DNA from: Maribellus sediminis
GTDB taxonomy: Bacteria > Bacteroidota > Bacteroidia > Bacteroidales > Prolixibacteraceae
Assembly: GCF_011799805.1 (NCBI RefSeq)
Contig: NZ_WXUB01000001.1
Location: 1,116,001 to 1,180,000 of the forward strand
Direction of reading: 5' to 3'
DNA: 64,000 nucleotides
Part shown: positions 32,885-39,926 of the stretch, piece after piece
Numbering within the stretch: the first letter of the stretch is position 1
How the letters are laid out: the number at the start of each line of letters is the position of its first letter
Position numbers and translations under genes: made by a program
The notes under the pieces: generated by a model
What the model was told of the DNA's origin: nothing
Database searches by the model: none
Seen by the model: the letters and a program-made list of their open reading frames with translations, nothing else

Positions 32885-34087
32885 ATGAAAGAAGTATTTA
32901 TATGTGATGCCATTCGAACTCCGGTAGGAAAATACGGAGGATCGCTTTCCTCGGTTCGCCCTGATGATCTGGCCGCGATTCCTTTGAGAGCCATTCTTGA
33001 ACGAAATCCCGGAATTGATGCAACCGAAATCGACGATGTAATTTTTGGGTGCGCTAACCAGGCAGGTGAAGATAACCGCAATGTAGCGCGAATGGGGCTT
33101 TTGCTCGCCGGATATCCTGAATCGGTACCGGGGGTTACGGTGAATCGCCTTTGCGCATCGGGGATGGAAGCGGTGGCCATGGCAGCACGAACCATACGCA
33201 GTGGTGAGGCAGAGTTGATCATTGCAGGAGGAGTGGAAAGCATGTCGCGTTCACCTTTTGTAATGCCAAAACATACGACTGCGTTTTCACGTGAGGCTGA
33301 AATTTACGACACTACCATTGGCTGGCGCTTTGTTAATCCAGAATTTTTGAATCGTTTTGGCACCGATCCGCTGATTGCAACTGCCGAGAATATCGCTGAA
33401 GAATACAATATCAGCCGCGAGGATCAGGATCGTTTTGCGCATCATAGTCAGGAAAAAGCAGCTGTAGCACAGAAAAATGGTCTGCTGGCCCGGGAAATTG
33501 TTCCGGTGACTATTCCGCAGCGAAAAGGCGACCCTGTGCTTGTTGAAGTTGATGAACATCCCCGACTGACATCGCTTGAGAAACTGGCCTCTCTGAAACC
33601 TGCTTTTCAAAAAGACGGAACCGTTACTGCAGGGAATGCTTCTGGAATTAACGATGGTGCAGCAGCACTTGTCGTTGCTTCTGCTGAAGCTGTAAAACTT
33701 TTTAACCTGGTTCCGAAAGTGAAGATTTTGGGAACTCAGGCTGCAGGTGTTCCACCGCGAATAATGGGAATCGGACCTGTTCCGGCCACAAAGAAAGTGC
33801 TGAGTCTACTCGGAATGTCACTTGAGCAGATGGATATTATTGAGTTGAACGAAGCCTTTGCTTCGCAGTCATTGGCGTGTATCCGCGAATTTGGACTCGA
33901 TGACTTTGATCCACGAATAAATCCACTGGGTGGTGCCATTGCTTTGGGCCATCCGCTTGGAATGTCGGGAGCACGTTTGCTGACCACCGCTTTTCATCAG
34001 ATGAGCAATACCGAATCAAAATATGCCCTATGTACCATGTGCATTGGTGTTGGTCAGGGGCTTTCAATGGTACTCGAAAAAATTTAA
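32885..34087 (+). CDS. 3-oxoadipyl-CoA thiolase (PcaF/PaaJ-like)
   Basis: 400 residues, the standard thiolase length. The catalytic residues are Cys90 (NRLCASGM), His356 (LGHPLGMSG) and Cys386 (TMCIGVGQG). The stretches CANQAGEDNRNVARMGLLLAGYPES, GGVESMSRSPFVMPK and especially DTTIGWRFVNP are marks of 3-oxoadipyl-CoA thiolases and set it apart from ordinary acetoacetyl-CoA thiolases. It would cleave 3-oxoadipyl-CoA to succinyl-CoA and acetyl-CoA. The substrate is inferred from these motifs and from PcaI/PcaJ upstream. A 55-nt gap separates it from the aminotransferase. It is cytoplasmic. Confidence 0.92.
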   Translation: MKEVFICDAIRTPVGKYGGSLSSVRPDDLAAIPLRAILERNPGIDATEIDDVIFGCANQAGEDNRNVARMGLLLAGYPESVPGVTVNRLCASGMEAVAMAARTIRSGEAELIIAGGVESMSRSPFVMPKHTTAFSREAEIYDTTIGWRFVNPEFLNRFGTDPLIATAENIAEEYNISREDQDRFAHHSQEKAAVAQKNGLLAREIVPVTIPQRKGDPVLVEVDEHPRLTSLEKLASLKPAFQKDGTVTAGNASGINDGAAALVVASAEAVKLFNLVPKVKILGTQAAGVPPRIMGIGPVPATKKVLSLLGMSLEQMDIIELNEAFASQSLACIREFGLDDFDPRINPLGGAIALGHPLGMSGARLLTTAFHQMSNTESKYALCTMCIGVGQGLSMVLEKI

Positions 34088-34104
34088 TTCTAAAAAATAT
34101 TCAA

Positions 34105-35661
34105 ATGATTGACACAATGAAAGAAATAGATTTCAAACCTATTTTAAAAGAACTCCACCTCGAAGCAAAAAATCCTGGTGTATGTACCGGAACAGAATGG
34201 AAATACACTACCGGTAAATTCATCGAATCGTTTTCGCCATCCGACGGAAAATTGATAGCAGGAGTTCAGCAATGCGGCGTTGAAGACTACCATGAAGTAA
34301 TTGAAACCGCCAAAGAAGCTTTTAAAAGTTGGAGAATGGTGCCGGCACCAAAACGTGGCGAGGTTGTCCGCCAGATCGGACTTGAACTGCGAAAATACAA
34401 AGAACCTCTCGGTAAACTGGTTTCCTATGAAATGGGAAAGATTTACCAGGAAGGTTTGGGCGAAGTGCAGGAAATGATTGATATCTGCGATTTTGCAGTG
34501 GGGCAGTCGCGCCAGTTATATGGTTTTACCATGCATTCCGAACGTGCTAAACACCGCATGTACGATCAGTATCATCCGCTGGGAATTGTCGGAGTGGTTT
34601 CGGCGTTTAACTTTCCGGTAGCCGTTTGGGCGTGGAATGCCATGATTGCACTGGTGGCCGGCGACGTTGTGGTTTGGAAACCGTCGTCGAAAGTGTATCT
34701 CTGCGCAGTTGCGGTGCACAAAATTGTTGCAAAGGTTTTAAAGGAAAATAGTGTTCCTGAAGGTGTGTTGAACCTCGTTGCTGCCGATTCAAAAGTGCTG
34801 GGCGACACACTGTTTTCTGATAAAAACATCCCATTGGTTTCATTTACCGGATCCACAAGAATTGGCAAAAAAGTAGGACGGCTGGTTGGCGAGCGTTTGG
34901 GACGCTCCATCCTTGAACTTGGGGGTAATAACGCCATCATTATCACTCCAAATGCCGATTTGGAAATGGCATTGCGGGCGGTTGTTTTTGGCGCCGTTGG
35001 TACCTGCGGACAGCGTTGTACCTCCACCCGCCGGATTATCATGCACGAATCGGTTTACGAAACGTTCAAACAAAAACTGGTGGCTGTTTACGAAAAGTTG
35101 CCCATCGGTCATGCTTTGGATGAAACTACACTGGTCGGACCACTTGTCGATAATTGGGCAGTGCAGGATTTCCGGAATGCCATTGAACGTGTGAAAAAGG
35201 AAGGTGGAAATATAATCACCGGTGGCAAAGTTTTGGAAGGGGAGGATTACAGTTCGGGTACTTATGTTCGCCCGTGTATTGCTGAAGTTGAGAATCACTA
35301 CGATATCGTTCAGGAAGAAACCTTTGCCCCGATTTTGTACCTCATAAAATATAAAACGCTGGAAGAAGCTATTCAGATCCATAACGATGTGCCGCAAGGA
35401 TTGTCGTCGGCCCTGTTTTCAACCAACATGCTCGAAACGGAAACTTTCCTCTCGCATGAAGGTTCAGATTGCGGTATTGCGAACATTAATATAGGTACAT
35501 CGGGAGCAGAAATCGGTGGTGCTTTTGGCGGTGAGAAAGAAACCGGTGGCGGTCGCGAATCGGGCTCCGATGCCTGGAAAGCCTACATGCGCAGGCAAAC
35601 AAATACCATCAATTTTAGTACCGAATTGCCACTTGCACAAGGTATTGAGTTTAGTGTGTGA
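34105..35661 (+). CDS. ALDH7-type aldehyde dehydrogenase, probable 2-aminoadipate semialdehyde dehydrogenase
   Basis: 518 residues from the ATG at 34105 (another in-frame ATG is at 34117). It overlaps nothing but begins 17 nt after the thiolase. The catalytic Cys is at about residue 305 (TCGQRCTSTRR) and the general base Glu at about 271 (LELGGNNAII). The C-terminal GGAFGGEKETGGGRESGSD, WKAYMRRQTNTINFS and LPLAQGIEF are marks of the antiquitin (ALDH7) group, whose animal and bacterial members oxidise 2-aminoadipate semialdehyde (in equilibrium with piperideine-6-carboxylate) to 2-aminoadipate using NAD+. That matches the saccharopine dehydrogenases on both sides of the operon. Confidence 0.92.
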   Translation: MIDTMKEIDFKPILKELHLEAKNPGVCTGTEWKYTTGKFIESFSPSDGKLIAGVQQCGVEDYHEVIETAKEAFKSWRMVPAPKRGEVVRQIGLELRKYKEPLGKLVSYEMGKIYQEGLGEVQEMIDICDFAVGQSRQLYGFTMHSERAKHRMYDQYHPLGIVGVVSAFNFPVAVWAWNAMIALVAGDVVVWKPSSKVYLCAVAVHKIVAKVLKENSVPEGVLNLVAADSKVLGDTLFSDKNIPLVSFTGSTRIGKKVGRLVGERLGRSILELGGNNAIIITPNADLEMALRAVVFGAVGTCGQRCTSTRRIIMHESVYETFKQKLVAVYEKLPIGHALDETTLVGPLVDNWAVQDFRNAIERVKKEGGNIITGGKVLEGEDYSSGTYVRPCIAEVENHYDIVQEETFAPILYLIKYKTLEEAIQIHNDVPQGLSSALFSTNMLETETFLSHEGSDCGIANINIGTSGAEIGGAFGGEKETGGGRESGSDAWKAYMRRQTNTINFSTELPLAQGIEFSV

Positions 35662-35724
35662 AGTTTAAAGTTTAGGGTTCAGAGTTCAAAGTAGAAGAAC
35701 CGAAAACGAGTTGATCAACGCATG

Positions 35725-35825
35725 AAAAACCCTGAAAGGGTTTGATTATAATGGCCCCGGGTTTTAACCCGGGGTTCGGCGCACGGGAAAAGGCGGATTG
35801 AAAATCCGACCAATCCTGCGCCGAA
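35725..35825. repeat. Array of hairpins between the ALDH7 and saccharopine dehydrogenase genes
   Basis: Three palindromic units follow one another: AAACCC/GGGTTT (35727-35743), CCCCGGGTTTTAACCCGGGG (35755-35774) and TTCGGCGCA/TGCGCCGAA (35775-35825) enclosing CGGATT/AATCCG (35794-35808). All have long perfect stems. It looks like a REP/MITE-like intergenic element of Bacteroidota, though the first hairpin may also act as a terminator for the operon. The flanking 35662-35724 and 35826-35887 show no gene. Confidence 0.65.
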
Positions 35826-35887
35826 AAGAGCAGAAGTAGATCAGTATGAGGAAAATAGAAACCAGAGATAAAGTTTAGAATTTACCT

Positions 35888-37240
35888 ATGAAGAACATAT
35901 TAATATTCGGTGCCGGACGATCCAGTAAATATTTGATTGAATACCTGGTTGAACATGCCCGTTTGTATAACTGTAAAATACGCATAGCAGATTTGCAGCT
36001 TGATGAAAAACGGTCAACTCCGGAAGTTGAGTATTCCGTATTAAATGTCAGGGATGAATTTGCCCGCGATGCTGAGGTAAAAATTGCCGATCTGGTGATA
36101 TCGATGTTACCGGCCCGTTTTCATAAACTGGTTGCTCAATCGTGCTTGAAATTCTCGAAAAATCTGCTGACTGCCTCTTACGAAACAAACGAACTAAAAG
36201 CTTTCGAAGAAGAGGTAAACGAAAAAGGACTTTTCTTTCTGAACGAATGCGGACTCGATCCCGGTCTCGATCATATGTCGGCCATGAAAATGATCGATGA
36301 AATAAAGAGTAGCGGAAATGAAATGCTTTCTTTCGAGTCGTTTACGGGCGGTTTGGTAGCTCCCGAATCAGATAATAATCCCTGGAACTATAAGTTCAGC
36401 TGGAATCCGCGAAACGTGGTATTGGCCGGTCAGGGCGGTCCGGCACAGTTTATTCAGAACGGAAAAATAAAGTACATTCCATATAATCGCCTGTTTCGTC
36501 GCACAGAAATGATCGACCTTGGCAAATATGGTATGTTTGAAGGATATGCCAACCGCGATTCGTTAAAATACCTCGATCGGTATAGTTTACAAGGTATTCC
36601 AACAATTTTCAGGGGAACGCTTCGCAGGCCCGGTTTCAGCAAAGCATGGAATGTGTTCGTTCAGCTGGGTGCCACCGACGATTCGTATGTAATGGAAGGC
36701 ACTGAAAACATGACTTACCGCGAGTTTATCAATTCTTTCCTGCCATACCACCCAAGCGATTCGGTGGAGCTGAAACTGTTTCACTACCTGAATATTCCCC
36801 AGGATTCTGAAATCGTATACAAGTTGAAATGGCTGGGAATCTTTGAAAACACGCCCATCGGTTTGAAGCGTGCAACGCCTGCACAGGTGCTCGAACATAT
36901 TCTGAAACAAAAATGGCAGTTGCGCTCCGAAGATAAGGACATGATTGTGATGTGGCATAAATTCATTTTCAGAAACAAGCACACCGGGCAAACATTAAAA
37001 AAGACAAGTTCATTGGTAGTAACAGGCGAAAACAGTGATGATACAGCAATGGCACTTACAGTTGGTTTACCACTGGCGGTGGCTGCAAAACTGGTGCTCA
37101 CTGATCAGCTGAAACTAAAAGGCATGTTTATTCCCAACAGAAAAGAAATTTACGAGCCCATTTTGGATGAACTCGAGAATTATGGGATAACCTTTTACGA
37201 ATCCGAAGTTGTTGAGGAAGAGACGTCGGTGTGTTATTGA
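35888..37240 (+). CDS. Diverged saccharopine dehydrogenase paralogue (copy B)
   Basis: 450 residues, same fold as the copy at 26773-28104: FGAGRSSKYLIEYLV, LVISMLPARFHKLVAQSC, LTASYETNELKAFEEEV, NECGLDPGLDHMSAMKMID, GGLVAPESDNNPWNYKFSWNPRNVVLAG. It is clearly diverged: the beta-2 end reads IADLQLDEK with an Asp, which suggests NAD(H), unlike the Ser-Arg of copy A. Candidate roles are lysine-2-oxoglutarate reductase or a second saccharopine-splitting enzyme, since no Lys1/LKR-type gene is in the window. It is separated from the operon by a hairpin array (227 nt), so it may be transcribed separately or by read-through. Confidence 0.88.
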   Translation: MKNILIFGAGRSSKYLIEYLVEHARLYNCKIRIADLQLDEKRSTPEVEYSVLNVRDEFARDAEVKIADLVISMLPARFHKLVAQSCLKFSKNLLTASYETNELKAFEEEVNEKGLFFLNECGLDPGLDHMSAMKMIDEIKSSGNEMLSFESFTGGLVAPESDNNPWNYKFSWNPRNVVLAGQGGPAQFIQNGKIKYIPYNRLFRRTEMIDLGKYGMFEGYANRDSLKYLDRYSLQGIPTIFRGTLRRPGFSKAWNVFVQLGATDDSYVMEGTENMTYREFINSFLPYHPSDSVELKLFHYLNIPQDSEIVYKLKWLGIFENTPIGLKRATPAQVLEHILKQKWQLRSEDKDMIVMWHKFIFRNKHTGQTLKKTSSLVVTGENSDDTAMALTVGLPLAVAAKLVLTDQLKLKGMFIPNRKEIYEPILDELENYGITFYESEVVEEETSVCY

Positions 37241-37242
37241 CT

Positions 37243-38040
37243 CTATTTCTTCAGTTTTAGCACACTCAATACAGCGCAGTGATCCGAGGCAACAGCATCA
37301 CAAATCTCCCGGCTTTCAATAAGCTCCCAACGTTGAGCAGGGCGAAACAGGATGTAATCAATTTTCCGATCCGGCTCGTCTGACGGAAAAGTCAGAAATG
37401 ATTTTCCCTTTGAACTGTCCGTCCATACTGTCTTTAAAATTGATATGGCCTCACTCTCAGGAGTGTCGTTTAAATCGCCGGCAAGAATCCCCGGATAGTC
37501 ATCGTCTCCAAAAACAGCATTGATCTTTTTCACCTGATCGGTTCTGTCAGTACTGTTTTCCTGATGTTCGAGGTGTGTGGCAATAAAACGAATGGTATCG
37601 CCTGATTCGAGTTGAACCAAAACAGACAAAGCCGCACGAGGTTCGTTACCGGGAGAATGAGGAAGTGCTACATTTTCACTTTTCAGTATCGGCATTTTTG
37701 TAAGAATTCCTTCGCCATATGCTCCACCGTCGTAAGGCATGGCAATACCAAACAAGGGTGCCATTTTGGTCCGTAGCCCCAGTTCGGTGGCAAGATCATA
37801 ATTCTGAGCACGTCGGGTTTTAAAATCCACTTCCTGCATGGCAACAAGATCTGGATTTGCATCTTTGATTACCGCAGCAATTTTATCGAGATCGAAATCA
37901 CCCTGAGTCGTGGCACCATGTAATATATTGAATGTTAGAATTCGAAGCGTTGTTTCTTTTTGACCGTAATCCTGAGTGTAACCGGAATAACCAAGAAAAA
38001 GCAACATAAAAAGTACGAAAGTGGTAGTAATAGTTTTCAA
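37243..38040 (-). CDS. Secreted endonuclease/exonuclease/phosphatase-family protein
   Basis: 265 residues with a signal peptide (TFVLFMLLFLGYSGYTQ). The EEP fold is complete: LTFNILHGATTQ, AMQEVDFKTRR (metal Glu), GDLNDTPES (catalytic Asp-Asn), DRKIDYILF and ASDHCAVLSV (terminal His). Such proteins may be phosphodiesterases, sphingomyelinase-like enzymes or nucleases; the substrate is unknown. It is divergent from the PQQ-like lipoprotein gene at 38166, and shares a palindromic control region with it. A promoter-like TTTG-N22-TACATTTG lies at 38064-38097 on the minus strand. Confidence 0.9.
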   Translation of the reverse strand: MKTITTTFVLFMLLFLGYSGYTQDYGQKETTLRILTFNILHGATTQGDFDLDKIAAVIKDANPDLVAMQEVDFKTRRAQNYDLATELGLRTKMAPLFGIAMPYDGGAYGEGILTKMPILKSENVALPHSPGNEPRAALSVLVQLESGDTIRFIATHLEHQENSTDRTDQVKKINAVFGDDDYPGILAGDLNDTPESEAISILKTVWTDSSKGKSFLTFPSDEPDRKIDYILFRPAQRWELIESREICDAVASDHCAVLSVLKLKK

Positions 38041-38063
38041 AACTTCTGTTTTTTAATGAGCAC

Positions 38064-38140
38064 CAAATGTAGCGAATTCATACTTCTTATGAACAAAAGG
38101 ATGTCATCTTTCAAAAAGATGACATCCTTTACTATATTTG
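38064..38140. promoter_or_regulatory. Divergent promoters around a 16-bp perfect palindrome (operator candidate)
   Basis: AAAGGATGTCATCTTT (38096-38111) and AAAGATGACATCCTTT (38115-38130) form a perfect inverted repeat with a 3-nt loop. On the minus strand, TACATTTG (38064-38071) with TTTG at 38094-38097 (N22) fits a promoter for the exonuclease-family gene; on the plus strand TATATTTG (38133-38140) fits a -7 box for the lipoprotein gene, its -33 region falling in the palindrome. Because both genes point away from it, a terminator is unlikely and an operator is the better reading. Confidence 0.55.
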
Positions 38141-38165
38141 GTAGTAAGAATAAAAACCAACTACC

Positions 38166-39434
38166 ATGAATTCTAAACTTTCAATCCTGATTTTTCTGCT
38201 CACCTTTGTTGTTGCAGCTTGTCAAAACAAAACTGCTAACTGGACTCATTTTCGCGGCTCTAACATGGACGGACATGCTGAAGTGGAAAAAGCTCCGCTA
38301 CACTGGAGCGAGGCCGATAATGTGGTGTGGAAAGTAGCGGTGAAAGGACAGGGATGGTCGTCGCCGGTAGTTTTCGGCAATCAGATTTGGTTAACTTCAG
38401 CTGAAGAAGACGGCACGCAATTTTATGTGTGCTGTTACAATCTTGACTCCGGTGAATTGCTGCTGGAAAAGACGCTTTTCACCGCGGAAGAACCACAGCG
38501 TATTCACAGTACAAATTCGTACGCCACACCAACGCCATGTATCGAACAAGGAAAGGTTTATGTGCATTACGGAACTTTCGGAACGGCCTGTATCGATACC
38601 AAAAGCTTTGATGTACTCTGGAAGCGTGAAGACCTGAAATGCGATCACATGCAGGGGCCGGCATCGTCGCCGATTTTATATAAAAATATGCTTATCGTGC
38701 ACCTCGAAGGCACCAAAGATCCGTATGTGGTGGCATTGGATAGGAACACGGGTGAAACCATCTGGAAGAGCGTGCGGCCCAAAGAAATTTATGATCCGCT
38801 GGAGCCGGTGTACCGGAAATCGTACCAGACGCCGATTGTAATTAATGTGAACGGGAAGGAGCTCCTGATCAGCAATTCGGCCTACATGTGTTTTGCACAT
38901 GATGTAAACACCGGCGAAGTAATCTGGACGATCACTTATGGTTTCGATTCCACCGTCAGCCAGCCGTTGTACTGGAACGGGCTTGTATTTGTAAATTCGG
39001 GCTGGATATTCGAAGATAACAAACCCTATTTTACACGCCAATACGCTATTGATCCGACAGGAACCGGAGATGTGACTGAGACACATGTAAAATGGATGTA
39101 CGAAGACGAAGTCCCGCAAATTCCAACTCCGGTAATTGTAGATGGAAAAATGTACATGGCGCACGACCGTGGAATGGTGACGTGTCTGGAAACCATGACC
39201 GGAAACCCGGTTTGGAAAGAGGAGCTTAAAGGCAACTTCAACGCTTCGCCGATTTATGCAGCAGGAAATATTTATTTCATGAGTGTGAAAGGCGAATGTA
39301 CCATCATTAAACCTGGTGATACGTTTCAGAAAGTGGCCGAAAACGATTTGGATGAAATCGTAAAAGCAACTCCGGCTTTTGTTGGCGATAAAATGATTAT
39401 TCGTTCGGATAAAAACCTGTATTTAATAAAATAA
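38166..39434 (+). CDS. PQQ-like beta-propeller lipoprotein
   Basis: 422 residues with a lipoprotein signal ending in a Cys at about 20 (VVAACQN). Repeated propeller blades with a tryptophan-docking pattern (DNVVWKVAVKGQGWSSPVV, LDRNTGETIWKS, DVNTGEVIWTITYG, LETMTGNPVWKEEL) mark a PQQ_2-type eight-bladed fold. Such proteins in Bacteroidota are usually secreted or outer-membrane proteins of unknown substrate, often near glycan or sugar-alcohol genes. The quinoprotein motifs for bound PQQ were not confirmed, so no dehydrogenase activity is claimed. It resembles the tandem pair at 61574 and 62894 in architecture. Confidence 0.85.
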   Translation: MNSKLSILIFLLTFVVAACQNKTANWTHFRGSNMDGHAEVEKAPLHWSEADNVVWKVAVKGQGWSSPVVFGNQIWLTSAEEDGTQFYVCCYNLDSGELLLEKTLFTAEEPQRIHSTNSYATPTPCIEQGKVYVHYGTFGTACIDTKSFDVLWKREDLKCDHMQGPASSPILYKNMLIVHLEGTKDPYVVALDRNTGETIWKSVRPKEIYDPLEPVYRKSYQTPIVINVNGKELLISNSAYMCFAHDVNTGEVIWTITYGFDSTVSQPLYWNGLVFVNSGWIFEDNKPYFTRQYAIDPTGTGDVTETHVKWMYEDEVPQIPTPVIVDGKMYMAHDRGMVTCLETMTGNPVWKEELKGNFNASPIYAAGNIYFMSVKGECTIIKPGDTFQKVAENDLDEIVKATPAFVGDKMIIRSDKNLYLIK

Positions 39435-39490
39435 TCCCTGTATTTCTTTAGATAAATTCCTTTATTTTGAAATAAAAACTATAATCATAG

Positions 39491-39518
39491 TATTAAATTT
39501 AATAATTTGATATATTTG
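39491..39518 (+). promoter_or_regulatory. -7 box and 14-bp palindrome upstream of blaI-type gene
   Basis: TATATTTG (39511-39518) is a perfect -7 match about 31 nt before the ATG at 39549. Immediately upstream the 14-bp palindrome TATTAAATTTAATA (39491-39504) covers the -33 position, a fitting site for autoregulation by the dimeric BlaI-family repressor. The palindrome is AT-rich and could arise by chance. Confidence 0.45.
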
Positions 39519-39548
39519 ATTCGAAGTTGAAATTAATACAGTGTAGTT

Positions 39549-39923
39549 ATGCAGGAAATAACCAAAGCTCAGGAAGAAATCTTAAAGGCGCTCTGGACAA
39601 TAGAAAGAGGTGCCGTGAGTGACATTCTTAATGCACTGCCCGATCCCAAACCGGCATACAACACGGTTGCGACAGTTATTAAAGTGCTGGAGAAAAAGAA
39701 ATACGTTTCCTATAATAAATACGGAAAAACTTTTGTGTACTATCCGTTAATCAGTCAAAAAGAGTACGGGAAACAAATTTTTACCAGTACGCTAAAAAAC
39801 CTTTACAACAATTCACTCACCCAAATGGTATCTCATTTTATGAAAAGCAAAAAGGTGAGTCTCGATGAATTGGAAGCCCTGAAAGCTTCGATTGAAGATG
39901 AAATCAAAAAACAAAAACCGTAA
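39549..39923 (+). CDS. BlaI/MecI/CopY-family winged-helix repressor
   Basis: 124 residues. The winged-helix segment (EITKAQEEILKALWTIERGAVSDILNALPD in pieces, PAYNTVATVIKVLEKKKYVSYNKYGKTFVYYPLISQKEYG) is typical of the MecI/BlaI repressors of beta-lactamase and stress operons, including the ALWTI and YNTV sites. The C-terminal helix (VSLDELEALKASIEDEIKKQ) should give the dimer. It lies 3 nt upstream of a BlaR1-type M56 protein, and the two are the expected repressor-sensor pair. Target and ligand are unknown, and no beta-lactamase lies nearby. Confidence 0.92.
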   Translation: MQEITKAQEEILKALWTIERGAVSDILNALPDPKPAYNTVATVIKVLEKKKYVSYNKYGKTFVYYPLISQKEYGKQIFTSTLKNLYNNSLTQMVSHFMKSKKVSLDELEALKASIEDEIKKQKP

Positions 39924-39926
39924 ACG

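Noticed and set aside
38096-38130. Intrinsic terminator
   Set aside because: Both flanking genes point away from it, so it lies at 5' ends, not 3' ends.
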